From NCBI GenBank assembly GCA_017559505.1, contig JAFYSF010000001.1, positions 1 to 39,142 on the forward strand: 39,142 nucleotides of DNA, given 5' to 3'. The position numbers and the translations under genes are program-made. The DNA comes from Paludibacteraceae bacterium. Its GTDB lineage: Bacteria; Bacteroidota; Bacteroidia; Bacteroidales; Paludibacteraceae. Within the stretch, counting starts at the first letter, position 1; each line of letters begins with the position of its first letter. The notes under the pieces were generated by a model that saw only the letters and a program-made list of their open reading frames with translations, did no database searches and was not told the origin of the DNA. This document shows, one piece after another, positions 26,677-34,175 of this stretch.

Positions 26677-27152
26677 AATCTTTTCTTAATAATCCTCTTC
26701 AATCCCCAATTCAAAATCAGCACAAGCAAATAAATCACAATAAAAATAACAAGATTCACCACATGATATTCCGACCACCCTGCACTATACGAAACCGCAT
26801 CAATAGGCAAATTAAGTCGCTCGCCCAACGCCCAAAGATCATCTACACACAAATCAAACGCAGCCTCAGCACTTATTACACCATACCTATTCCACAACCA
26901 TACGCCCAGCCACACAAACGGCACATTATATAACACCGTCGCAACCAGCACCACCAATCTACCTACCGAGAATCCCTGCATCATCTTCCTCACCGCAACA
27001 TACACAATCAAAAGCGACGACAATATCAACACCGCATATTGTGCATACAAATTCACATAAACACACGCCTCCTTGTATGTCCACCCAAATAGTCCTCCTA
27101 TCAACTCAATAAGAGCACAACAAGCTCCAAAAATAAGTGCTATAATATACAT
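26673..27152 (-). CDS. Hypothetical four-helix inner-membrane protein
   Basis: I do not recognise this 159-aa protein. It has four hydrophobic stretches (about 2-24, 34-58, 65-92 and 128-152) and one larger outside or inside loop of about 35 residues between helices 3 and 4, with two cysteine/tryptophan-bearing segments (FDLCVDDLWALGERL). It ends in a basic tail (GLKRIIKKRL), which suggests a cytosolic C-terminus. It is translationally coupled to the YiiX-like hydrolase (ATGA overlap) and sits 6 nt after the next gene upstream, so the three form one operon. Confidence 0.75.
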   Translation of the reverse strand: MYIIALIFGACCALIELIGGLFGWTYKEACVYVNLYAQYAVLILSSLLIVYVAVRKMMQGFSVGRLVVLVATVLYNVPFVWLGVWLWNRYGVISAEAAFDLCVDDLWALGERLNLPIDAVSYSAGWSEYHVVNLVIFIVIYLLVLILNWGLKRIIKKRL

Positions 27153-27158
27153 TCTTTT

Positions 27159-27770
27159 TTATTCTTCAACCTTCAATACCCATTTAAAATTCGGCGCATA
27201 CAACCAACCAATATCCTGCATATATCTAATAAGGCTTTCATGAAATTTCAACGGACCAATTATCGTTGGCTCTGGCAATTTCGGGAAAGCATACTCTTTT
27301 CTATACGATATCACCCACTCGCCATCCTCTTTGTACAAATACATCCCATTCAAAGCCAAAGCAATTCGCCCATTTTCAAACGTATATGCCGACCACAACT
27401 TAAATTCATTATAATCAGCCTTCCACGCAATCAAAGCAGGATTTTCTTTAGTCGCATTAGGATACTTCTTCATCAAACCCTTTATCTTCTCATGTCTAGC
27501 AAAATACCTACTATGCAACACAACCATATCTTTCGTTGGCACAGTGCAAAGAACTTGCTGTATCGTAGCCTCGGGCGACAACGGCCATCCAAAAGCACAA
27601 ATACACAAATTTATAGAATAAATACTACACTTTTCGTATAAATTCAAATCCTCTCCTTTTTTCACTCGAAGATAACACTCTTGTTGTATATCACTCGTCA
27701 CCCAATACACCACATTCGATGCCACCAAAAGAATAACAACAAGAAAACCAATCAAAATCTTTCTTTTCAT
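27159..27770 (-). CDS. Hypothetical membrane-anchored or exported protein
   Basis: I do not recognise the family. From the ATG at 27770 the product is 203 aa: MKRKILIGFLVVILLVASNVVYW is an uncleaved anchor or signal peptide. The rest is a soluble domain with three cysteines near the front (CYLRV, CSIYSINLCICAFG) and many aromatic residues (WSAYTFENGRIALALNGMYLYKEDGEW). The pattern looks like a small alpha/beta extracytoplasmic domain. The ORF is open from 27803, but those 11 codons lack hydrophobic character. It is the first gene of a three-gene operon with the four-helix protein and the YiiX-like hydrolase. No promoter of the usual form is clear upstream. Confidence 0.7.
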   Translation of the reverse strand: MKRKILIGFLVVILLVASNVVYWVTSDIQQECYLRVKKGEDLNLYEKCSIYSINLCICAFGWPLSPEATIQQVLCTVPTKDMVVLHSRYFARHEKIKGLMKKYPNATKENPALIAWKADYNEFKLWSAYTFENGRIALALNGMYLYKEDGEWVISYRKEYAFPKLPEPTIIGPLKFHESLIRYMQDIGWLYAPNFKWVLKVEE

Positions 27771-27930
27771 AACTATTTCATGCTTTTTATAATTAATAAA
27801 CATTCATAAGATATCATATCCTATAGGTTTGTCATTTATAGTCAAGATGCGCCATCGGCGCAGCGAGACCTTATGTAAAACAAAAATTATGTTCTTCTGT
27901 CATTATGTCTAAAAAAAAGAGAAAAGTTAA

Positions 27931-28449
27931 TTATAATTTTTCCAAATAATCAATCGGATTCAAATAAAACATCTTTTTCCATCCATCCGTCGAAGTATCA
28001 ATCCGCCACGGATAAGGTACAAAAGTAAATATCGTGAAATGCAAGTGAGCAGGCGTCTTTGCCGCACTACCTGTGTTTCCCACTTTACCTATCAACGCAT
28101 TATGCGTTACAATATTGCCCTCTTTCACAAGAATTTCATCCAAATGAGCATAATAATACACTCTCCACTTAGGACCCAACACCGTAACATAATTCCCACC
28201 ACTACTCAAATAGCCAGTCGACACCACCACGCCCATCGTAGCCGAATGAATCTTTGTGCCACGTCGCGCAAAAATATCCACGCCCTTATGCACTCTCGCT
28301 CTACCGCCCCAAGGGTACCAAAACGTCTTATGGTTATAATCCCCACTACCAGCGCCATCCACAGGCATCTGCAAATTCTGAGGTATCAAAAGACCTATTA
28401 AAAATATTGTTAGCAATCCTAATGCTATTCGCTTAATCCATTTTTTCAT
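27931..28449 (-). CDS. M23 (LytM-like) peptidase
   Basis: A 172-aa secreted or membrane-anchored metallopeptidase that would cleave peptidoglycan cross-links. An N-terminal hydrophobic segment (about 8-24) is followed directly by the LytM domain. Zinc ligands are H54 and D58 in HKGVDIF and H137 in HLHF, with catalytic H102 (AHLDE) and H135. All are present, so it is probably active, unlike the degenerate LytM activators. The family's usual N-terminal coiled coil is missing. It starts 6 nt after the small three-helix membrane-protein gene, which suggests co-expression. The gap of 27804-27930 behind it has no gene. Confidence 0.9.
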   Translation of the reverse strand: MKKWIKRIALGLLTIFLIGLLIPQNLQMPVDGAGSGDYNHKTFWYPWGGRARVHKGVDIFARRGTKIHSATMGVVVSTGYLSSGGNYVTVLGPKWRVYYYAHLDEILVKEGNIVTHNALIGKVGNTGSAAKTPAHLHFTIFTFVPYPWRIDTSTDGWKKMFYLNPIDYLEKL

Positions 28450-28455
28450 ATAGCC

Positions 28456-28839
28456 TTAATTCATCATGACTTCTGCAGTTTTACTAAATAAAACGTAATG
28501 TTCACTTATGTAATTAAAAAGCAAAACACAACATAAAGCAATAATAAAGCCTAAAACAAATCTTACTTTATCTGATTTAAACATAGTTGTTATCAACAAA
28601 ACAAAACAAATTAAAGGTTCTATAATAATAAACAATAACACATTCCAAAATTCATAAGAATACCCTGTAGTATTAGCTATATTTTGCAAAGTTCTAATGC
28701 ACATTAAACAAACTTCCTCAACACTACAATATTTTAGGTCACATAATAAGTACATTAAACCAAACACAGAAGGTAATCCTATAAGCATTAAAATCACAAC
28801 ACTAACAACTGTTAATATAACTTTAGCCTTTAATTCCAT
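28456..28839 (-). CDS. Hypothetical three-helix membrane protein
   Basis: I do not recognise this 127-aa protein. Hydrophobic helices lie at about 6-34, 64-88 and 92-114. Several cysteines sit in the first loop (LLCDLKYCSVEEVCLMC), spaced in a way that could bind metal or form disulfides. It precedes the M23 peptidase by 6 nt, so the pair is probably one operon. Base composition is more AT-rich than the M23 gene. The identity of the loop cysteines is the only functional hint. Confidence 0.65.
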   Translation of the reverse strand: MELKAKVILTVVSVVILMLIGLPSVFGLMYLLCDLKYCSVEEVCLMCIRTLQNIANTTGYSYEFWNVLLFIIIEPLICFVLLITTMFKSDKVRFVLGFIIALCCVLLFNYISEHYVLFSKTAEVMMN

Positions 28840-28995
28840 AATCTACATTTTTATCCGTTAAACAAAACAATTCTACTTTATAAAATAACGATTTATATGT
28901 CAAAATATTGCTAGATTTTTAATATCTTTTGCGCAATCATAAACATAAAATCACCATTACAAGAAATCCTATCAAAAAATGATAGGATTCTTATT

Positions 28996-29364
28996 TTATC
29001 TTTTATAATAACTAACAATTGCTGTCATTCTTGTTCTCTCATCCAACTCTTCATAAACAATTTGTTCCAATTTATTATTCTCTACATAGGCTCTTACCGT
29101 TACAACTATGCCTTTATGAACACCTTTATAACCATAGAAAAACACCCCTTTTGTTAAAACAAGATTTCCTGCACTACATTTTATTCTTACAACATCTTCT
29201 TTAAGATAATAATCCGCATAAAAAGATGGTATTGCACTTAAATCATTAACTTCTATTTTCTTTCCATCTTTTTCATATGACGCATGTTTTGCCACAAATT
29301 CTTCAGCAATTAAACTAATAGAACAAATAAAAACAGCTAAAAGCAGCAACAAAAATCTTTTCAT
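28996..29364 (-). CDS. Hypothetical exported small protein
   Basis: From the ATG at 29364 the product is 122 aa; the open frame to 29406 begins with a TTG that overlaps the upstream stop, and I do not favour it. MKRFLLLLLAVFICSISLIAEEF is a good signal peptide (signal peptidase I, cleavage near residue 20). The mature part is a beta-rich domain of about 100 residues (IRCSAG-like strand, VFFYGYKGVHKGIVVTVRAYVE, ending TAIVSYYKR). No family recognised. It is the last gene of a five-gene minus-strand run that starts at 30641. Confidence 0.65.
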   Translation of the reverse strand: MKRFLLLLLAVFICSISLIAEEFVAKHASYEKDGKKIEVNDLSAIPSFYADYYLKEDVVRIKCSAGNLVLTKGVFFYGYKGVHKGIVVTVRAYVENNKLEQIVYEELDERTRMTAIVSYYKR

Positions 29365-29402
29365 AAATAAACCATTTCTTATAATTATTAAATTTAGATA
29401 AA

Positions 29403-29693
29403 TCAAGCATTACTAATTTCAAAAGCCCATATGCGAGCTTGATTACAAAGAGGTGGCTCTGCCATTCCCATATAGTACAAAACACCATTACTAAAAAATA
29501 AATCTGTTACTTCAAACCTAAGAATTCCAAGAGTCATTCCTAGTTTTTTAAATAACATACGATTAGGCTCAATAACAACAGTTCCAGGGGTAACTCCATA
29601 TTGCTCTTTACCTAACCACATTTGATTTGCAAGAAAAATGCTTGCTTCTGGAGTTATTTTATAAATTCCATTTAATTTATATGTGACAGACAT
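29403..29693 (-). CDS. Hypothetical 96-aa protein
   Basis: No family recognised. The sequence (MSVTYKLNGIYKITPEASIFLAN, then TVVIEPNRMLFKKLGMTLGILRFEVTDLFFSNGVLYYMG) alternates hydrophobic and polar residues, as in a small beta barrel or roll. It has no signal peptide and no membrane segment. The gene starts 16 nt after the TerB-like gene upstream and is followed by the exported protein gene 38 nt downstream, so it fits the same operon. Confidence 0.6.
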   Translation of the reverse strand: MSVTYKLNGIYKITPEASIFLANQMWLGKEQYGVTPGTVVIEPNRMLFKKLGMTLGILRFEVTDLFFSNGVLYYMGMAEPPLCNQARIWAFEISNA

Positions 29694-29709
29694 AATGATA
29701 TAATTTTTG

Positions 29710-30075
29710 CTATATTCTAAAATAATTTAATGGTATATCGCATTCATAAGCAATGTCTATTAGAACATTTTTAGATTCTGGTGACCTACCAGTCTCGTAG
29801 AATGCAGCTGATAAAGTTTGAGCAATAGAACGTTTATCAAAGTTACTAAGATTTCTTAATATTGATGCCATTTCCAAATCACTCATATTTTCTGCCTTTT
29901 GAGTGAATAATGGATTACTTCGACTTAATCCCCCTGATAGAGTTCTAATAAATGCATCCTGCCCTAATTTAACAAATTGGGTTGGATTTGGATTCGCTTT
30001 TATTATTAAAAGAGATGCATGCAACAAAGCTAAATCTCTTTTTTGCCCAGAATTATTACTAGAAAAGAAAAACAT
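29710..30075 (-). CDS. Hypothetical helical protein, TerB-like (second copy)
   Basis: A 121-aa soluble, all-helical protein. Its C-terminal half (MASILRNLSNFDKRSIAQTL, then NVLIDIAYECDIPLN) resembles the second half of the 30255-30641 product (AIRILSNF, DKQDLL, IITTLAKHCNINID) in hydrophobic pattern and in the LSNF/DK landmarks. The two look like diverged paralogues. The N-terminus MFFFSSNNSGQKRD is unusual and may be unstructured. I infer a weak link to the TerB fold from its neighbour. It starts 5 nt after the 50-aa membrane-protein gene. Confidence 0.6.
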   Translation of the reverse strand: MFFFSSNNSGQKRDLALLHASLLIIKANPNPTQFVKLGQDAFIRTLSGGLSRSNPLFTQKAENMSDLEMASILRNLSNFDKRSIAQTLSAAFYETGRSPESKNVLIDIAYECDIPLNYFRI

Positions 30076-30080
30076 GACTA

Positions 30081-30233
30081 CTAATCTTTAGTTAATAAAT
30101 ATGCAATAATCAAAATAGCAATTCCTCCACCAATCATTCCAATCAGCACACTTTCTGTGATTGCTCCAATTATCAAAGAAAATATTACCCATAAAACAAA
30201 AGAGATAAACCCTCCATTTCCCGAACTACTCAT
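30081..30233 (-). CDS. Hypothetical 50-aa two-helix membrane protein
   Basis: A short ORF of 50 codons, ATG at 30233 and TAG at 30081. After the polar start MSSSGNGG come two hydrophobic helices (FISFVLWVIFSLIIGAI and VLIGMIGGGIAILIIAYLL) joined by TES, then a TKD end. The glycine-rich turn GMIGGG suggests tight helix packing. It fits exactly between two genes of the same strand (21 nt and 5 nt gaps), which supports its reality. It could insert as a small hairpin in the inner membrane, as phage holin-like and stress peptides do, but nothing fixes the function. Confidence 0.6.
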   Translation of the reverse strand: MSSSGNGGFISFVLWVIFSLIIGAITESVLIGMIGGGIAILIIAYLLTKD

Positions 30234-30254
30234 ATTATATTATTTAAAGTGTTA

Positions 30255-30641
30255 TTAAAAATAAAACGCATATTGCTTATCAAGGTCTATATTTATGTTA
30301 CAATGTTTAGCTAAAGTAGTAATTATATCCTTAGACTCATGCAAATCTTTAATTCTAAACATTCCTGTCATATTACAATTACTTTTAATAGCTATTTCTA
30401 CCCAGAGATATAGCAAATCTTGCTTATCCTCATAATTAAAATTACTAAGTATTCTAATTGCTTCATTAGTTGAAATAGAAGATAAATAACCTAAAAATGA
30501 TGGTTCTTCTCCCATTTTTATTAAAAACATTCCGAGATAATTACTTTCTGAAGACGATAAATGTCCATCTACACCTGCAACTGTGACCAAAGACTTTAGA
30601 ATTGCGAGCTTTTCGTTGCGACTTAAATTTCTTAAAACCAT
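30255..30641 (-). CDS. TerB-like helical protein
   Basis: A 128-aa soluble helical protein. Residues about 10-45 (EKLAILKSLVTVAGVDGHLSSSESNYLGMFLIKMG) match the TerB-type signature, in which a helix with A-x-x-DG is followed by an acidic loop and ExxxL. TerB domains occur in tellurite and stress-response systems and may bind metal through the acidic loop. The second half repeats the helical pattern in diverged form. It is the first gene of the run 30641-28996, and its ATG lies 46 nt after a strong hairpin of the structured leader. Confidence 0.6.
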   Translation of the reverse strand: MVLRNLSRNEKLAILKSLVTVAGVDGHLSSSESNYLGMFLIKMGEEPSFLGYLSSISTNEAIRILSNFNYEDKQDLLYLWVEIAIKSNCNMTGMFRIKDLHESKDIITTLAKHCNINIDLDKQYAFYF

Positions 30642-30686
30642 ATATTAGAAAAATTTTTGTGCTCCCCAATTCCCAGAAGAAAGCGG

Positions 30687-30776
30687 ATAAAAAAATAAGG
30701 TGTAGGAACTTATTGCTTTATCCTTAGATTAGGTCTTCGCATTACCTTTGGAATGGATAAAGCAATAGCCCACACC
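30687..30776 (-). terminator. Terminator or attenuator hairpin in the leader
   Basis: About 20 base pairs (30755-30776 with 30699-30723) and a 31-nt loop are followed by seven Us on the minus strand. It lies 46 nt upstream of the TerB-like ATG, so read-through must occur, or be regulated, for the operon to be expressed from this promoter. Confidence 0.75.
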
Positions 30777-30962
30777 AAAGGATATGTAAGAAGCCAATAA
30801 TGGCTGTACAAACCAACAATGTGGCGCTACTGCTATCATCTTCATTCCAGAATTAAAGTTGCGAAGTTTAATCTAAGAAGATAATTTCAATAACACCTTT
30901 TACTAAAAAAGTACTTTCCTAACTGATTTTTAAAATCATACGGGAAAGCACTTGCAAAGGTA
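30687..30962 (-). ncRNA. Candidate structured leader or small RNA with terminator
   Basis: A consensus promoter (30985-30955) is followed on the minus strand by about 260 nt without an ORF but rich in complementary segments. (1) A hairpin at the 5' end, 30951-30942 with 30919-30911, is followed by six Us. (2) Arms 30877-30843 and 30755-30723 pair over most of their length (GCGAAG/CTTCGC, TTAGATTA/TAATCTAA, GGAATG/CATTCC). (3) GGTGTnGG and GGATAAAGCAATA arms (30776-30755 with 30723-30699) form a long stem with a 31-nt loop, then TTATTTTTTTAT, a terminator. Arms 2 and 3 compete or form a pseudoknot. Either a free RNA or an attenuator for the TerB-like operon. Confidence 0.6.
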
Positions 30963-30985
30963 GTAAAAGTTTTCTAAAAAATCAA
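30955..30985 (-). promoter_or_regulatory. Promoter of the structured RNA/TerB-like operon
   Basis: TTG (30985-30983), a 20-bp spacer and TACCTTTG (30962-30955) on the minus strand. Transcription would begin near 30948, at the base of the first hairpin. Confidence 0.7.
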
Positions 30986-31021
30986 ATCTAACAATAAAAA
31001 TTTTACAATGTTTTACAACAT

Positions 31022-31047
31022 GAAAAAAGGACGCTCTCAAGCGTCCT
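31022..31047 (-). terminator. Terminator of the DUF4143 ATPase gene
   Basis: AGGACGCT (31028-31035) pairs with AGCGTCCT (31040-31047) around a CTCA loop, with six Us on the minus strand. Confidence 0.85.
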
Positions 31048-31116
31048 AAAAAACATTTACATTTCTCCCTATTACAAAACAAAATTTTTCCACTCACTGC
31101 GTGGGATATCTTATCT

Positions 31117-32400
31117 TTATGGTTTTAAGCATCCTATAGGAACTACCCAAACTCCATCATTAGGACGTTGATACGAATAATCACCAATTGCTGTTAATAC
31201 CATAAGAAAAGATGGCATTGGCATTTTTTCTCCATCTATTTTATTTACCAAATTAAGCAACGTTTTCGCTCCTTGGTCGATAAGATTAGCTCCTCCTAAC
31301 TTTATTTCAATTAAACCATATGTCCCATTGCGTCGATGCAAAACTGCATCACATTCCAATCCTGCAGAATTACGAAAATGAAAAATATTACCTTGCAAGG
31401 CATCTGCATAAACACGGAGGTCTCGAACTGCCATTGATTCAAAAAATAATCCAAATGTTTGTAAATCGTTCATCAAATCAGACGAACCAATAGATAATGC
31501 GTTAACAGCTATACTTGGATCAATAAAATATCGAGTATCTGACGTTTGAATCGCCGACTTACTTCTTAAATTCGGATTCCATGCAGGCATATCTTCAATG
31601 ACAAATAATTTTTTTAGTGCATCAATATAGTCTGATACGGTTTCATACGTAATTGATACGTTGTCATTGTTTTTTATATCATTCGCTAAAAGATTTAAAC
31701 TAACACTACTACCTTGATTTCTTGCATAAGATCGCAAAAGAAGTCTTGTTCGTTCGCTATTTCGTCTAACATTATCTACTCGATGAATATCTGTTTTATA
31801 AATAGCTTCATAATAATCAAATGCTTCATCAAGAGCAATATTCTTATTCAATAATGTTGCTTTAGGCCACCCTCCTCGACAAATTAAATAAGCAATATCC
31901 TCTAATGTCAAATCGCTATTTTGAATATCAATCTTTTTACCTTCAAATAAATCATTTAGACTAACACCCCCGTTAGACTCTCCTGATTCCCACAGACTCA
32001 TTGGACGCATTGTAATGCGACCAATACGCCCAGTTCCACTATGAACAATCTTTTCTTGTTCAATAGGCACGCTACTCCCAGTTAAAATAAATTGTCCAAC
32101 ATCTTGACGTCGATCAACTTCCGAACGAATCATATCCCATAATGATGGAATCGTTTGCCATTCATCAATCAAACGAGGAACATCGCCTACTAATAATGAT
32201 TTAGGATTAACTTGTAATGATATTTGTGCATTTGATAATATAGTACTATCCCCTAAATCTAATAAACTTTGAGCATACTGCTTTGCCGTTGTTGTCTTAC
32301 CACACCATTTAGGACCTTCGATTAAAACAGCACCTTTACCCTGCAAACGGCGTTCAATAATCAAATCAGCTATTCTTTTTTTATACAAAACATTTGCCAT
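31117..32400 (-). CDS. ATPase with AAA (AAA_14) and DUF4143 domains
   Basis: A 427-aa protein of a widespread but poorly understood prokaryotic ATPase family. The N-terminal AAA domain has Walker A GPKWCGKT (29-36), Walker B-like LIDEW (D79, E80) and a sensor segment LTGSSVPI. A winged-helix region follows (about 205-265). The C-terminal DUF4143 part carries a restriction-endonuclease-like core: FFESM, then ECDAV and IEIKLGG, giving the E...D...ExK residues. The catalytic set looks complete. Its usual role is unknown; such genes often move between genomes and are sometimes linked to defence or toxin functions. It is a single-gene transcript with its own promoter, repeat array and terminator. 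Confidence 0.88.
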   Translation of the reverse strand: MANVLYKKRIADLIIERRLQGKGAVLIEGPKWCGKTTTAKQYAQSLLDLGDSTILSNAQISLQVNPKSLLVGDVPRLIDEWQTIPSLWDMIRSEVDRRQDVGQFILTGSSVPIEQEKIVHSGTGRIGRITMRPMSLWESGESNGGVSLNDLFEGKKIDIQNSDLTLEDIAYLICRGGWPKATLLNKNIALDEAFDYYEAIYKTDIHRVDNVRRNSERTRLLLRSYARNQGSSVSLNLLANDIKNNDNVSITYETVSDYIDALKKLFVIEDMPAWNPNLRSKSAIQTSDTRYFIDPSIAVNALSIGSSDLMNDLQTFGLFFESMAVRDLRVYADALQGNIFHFRNSAGLECDAVLHRRNGTYGLIEIKLGGANLIDQGAKTLLNLVNKIDGEKMPMPSFLMVLTAIGDYSYQRPNDGVWVVPIGCLKP

Positions 32401-32425
32401 ATTAGCGTCTTTTTAAAATACGATA

Positions 32426-32456
32426 CAAAGTTACAATAAAACAATGGATTACACAA
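32426..32456 (-). promoter_or_regulatory. Promoter of the DUF4143 ATPase gene
   Basis: TTG (32456-32454), a 20-bp spacer and TAACTTTG (32433-32426) on the minus strand, 26 bp upstream of the ATG at 32400, directly next to a direct-repeat array. Confidence 0.7.
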
Positions 32457-32459
32457 GTC

Positions 32460-32541
32460 ATTCCGCAACTTTTCGCTTTTTTTATTCCGCAACTTTTCGC
32501 TTTTTTATTCCGCAACTTTTCGCTTTTTTATTCCGCAACTT
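32460..32541. repeat. Four 23-24 bp direct repeats upstream of the ATPase promoter
   Basis: Units beginning ATTCCGCAACTTTTCGC followed by a T run start at 32460, 32484, 32507 and 32530; the last is cut short. Spacing is 24, 23, 23 bp. They abut the -33 element, so they could be an operator array. The rest of 32401-32796 shows no gene that I can support. Confidence 0.9.
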
Positions 32542-32796
32542 TACAAAAAGTATCACACACCTACTTTTTTAACGTCAGTTCGATATAAAAATCCGGAGGG
32601 TAATCTGTGTCATCCGTAGAGCGATTTTGACGTAGTCAAGGAGCGAATTTTGTTACAAGCGAGGGTAGTTCCCCAATTTTTAATACAATACCAACTATAT
32701 TCCACCACCCCCGACATCTACTATTGCTTTGTATTCAGGTTTGCTAATTAGAGTTTGCGAAATTCTAATGCGCCGAATATCAAAGTGTTATAGCAA

Positions 32797-33338
32797 TTAC
32801 AACAAGCTCAAAAAATACCATGAAAATCCATATAATGGCACATCTACAATTGTATTGCCTTCTTCATATGCTTGAAGCGATGTTCGAATTGCTGTCTTCG
32901 AAGAATATTTATTTACAAACATACCCAACGACTTTGCCCTCAAATTACGTTCTGCTTTAACCTCTATCGGTATCACTTGAGCCTTACTTTGCACAACAAA
33001 ATCAACTTCAGCTATACTCGCCTCTGGCGACCAATAATATATAGGCACATTCGACAATGCTTTCATCTCTTGCAATACAAACTGTTCCGTAAAAGCACCT
33101 TTATATTGTCCAAAATACTGACTGCCCGACAACATTGTCTCCTCATCTAACTGCAACATTGCACCCAACAAACCTATATCTACCATATTGACACAATATC
33201 ATCAAACTCATTCTTGCCAAATTCGTGCACAATCCAAGTTTTTCCCGTCTAACGTGCCCCTTCAAGAATAAGCTGTTTTCTAATATCATCCGACTTTTTC
33301 TCCCACTTTTTTAACTCTTTATAAATCCCTCCTTTCAT
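32797..33338 (-). pseudogene. Broken DUF4143-type ATPase remnant
   Basis: From the ATG at 33338 the minus strand reads MKGGIYKELKKWEKKSDDIR, then QLILEGAR, a TAG, then TGKTWIVHEFG. This is the start of a DUF4143 ATPase whose Walker A (GARQTGKT) has its glutamine codon changed to amber. About 20 codons later the frame shifts, and most of the AAA and winged-helix domains are missing. The distal 129 codons (VDIGLLGAM, FTEQFVLQEM, IYYWSPEASIAEVDFVVQ, IPIEVKAE) are a good DUF4143 C-terminus with its E...D...ExK residues. A deletion of roughly 200 codons plus a nonsense change shows a dead gene. It is of a different subfamily from the intact 31117-32400 ATPase. Confidence 0.85.
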
Positions 33339-33498
33339 ACATTTTTCTATTTAATTCGTAAAGCTACTAATTTTCTTTGAATCACACAATAAAAACTGCA
33401 AAATCTTGACGAACTTTCTCTTTCAAACAAAAAAAATGACTTTTCCCAAAAAATATTTTTTTTTGAAATTTCCAACTTGCCCATTTTCTTCATTACCT

Positions 33499-33518
33499 CT
33501 AGCAAGGTGCAAGCAAAC
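33499..33518. repeat. Fragment of the dispersed intergenic repeat
   Basis: CTAGCAAGGTGCAAGCAA shares the AAGCAAGGTGCAAGCAA core with the element at 16408-16512 but lacks the flanking hairpins. Confidence 0.5.
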
Positions 33519-33722
33519 TGCTCCTTAGTAAACCGCCATCTTTACACCGCCCATTTGCAAAATTTACAAAGTTGGTGCAAGTCGAGAGTAAAGCCAAGCT
33601 TGCTTGAGCTATACCGAGACGCAGCCCAACTTCACTTAAATAAAGTTTACTTCTTTATGTCAATGACAATAAAATCAGGAATATGTCTATATTTTTAGAA
33701 AAAAACCTCGCTACATAACACC

Positions 33723-33750
33723 AACTTTGCAATTGCAAAGTTGCAAAGTT
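33723..33750. repeat. Perfect 20-bp palindrome with a third arm
   Basis: AACTTTGCAA followed at once by its reverse complement TTGCAAAGTT (33723-33742), then a further TGCAAAGTT. The related direct set AACTTTGCA lies at 33852-33878. The surrounding stretch 33339-34463 has no gene I can support. Confidence 0.8.
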
Positions 33751-33851
33751 CACACTAAACCACTGATTTTCAAAAATATCACCACTTTTTATGTCTAAAA
33801 CTAAACAAAACCACTTTTCTCCTAACCACAATATAATCAACCCTTTACCCC

Positions 33852-33878
33852 AACTTTGCAAACTTTGCAACTTTGCAA
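33852..33878. repeat. Three near-direct copies of AACTTTGCA
   Basis: Copies at 33852, 33861 and 33870 (the last short by one base). They share the core of the palindrome at 33723-33742, 110 bp away. Confidence 0.75.
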
Positions 33879-34154
33879 GTCCTTATATTTTCACGAAAAC
33901 AGAACTCTCACACAACAATACAACACTATAAATCAAATACTTACCATTCACACCCACCACAAAACCCCTCATAAAACAACCAATTTTCCACTAAAAACTC
34001 CACCATTTTAACATTTCTTAAGTAGATTTCTCACCATTTCACCCCAAAATATCCACAAAATAAGTCACTTTTAATGCCATTTCTATAGAAAACACCGAAC
34101 CAGCGATCTTTAAACCGATGGTGAAAAAACTGCAATCTACATAACCTATCAGTA

Positions 34155-34175
34155 GGGACGCACGGCTCGTGCGTC
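34155..34175. repeat. REP-like GC-rich hairpin
   Basis: GGACGCACG-GCT-CGTGCGTCC, a perfect 9-bp stem with a 3-nt loop in otherwise AT-rich DNA. The TAGGGACGCACGGCTCGTG core is like palindromes I recall as dispersed in many Bacteroidota genomes, but that could not be tested here. Confidence 0.65.

Noticed and set aside
30687..30962. tmRNA, RNase P RNA or SRP RNA
   Set aside because: I looked for the conserved ends and cores of these RNAs (tRNA-like ends with a tag, GAAAGTCCGGGC-like core, GGAAG tetraloop region) and saw none.
32460..32541. CRISPR array
   Set aside because: The 23-bp units are directly adjacent with no spacers.
33655..33870. A 71-codon ORF on the minus strand
   Set aside because: It is made partly from the AACTTTGCA repeats and has no recognisable features.
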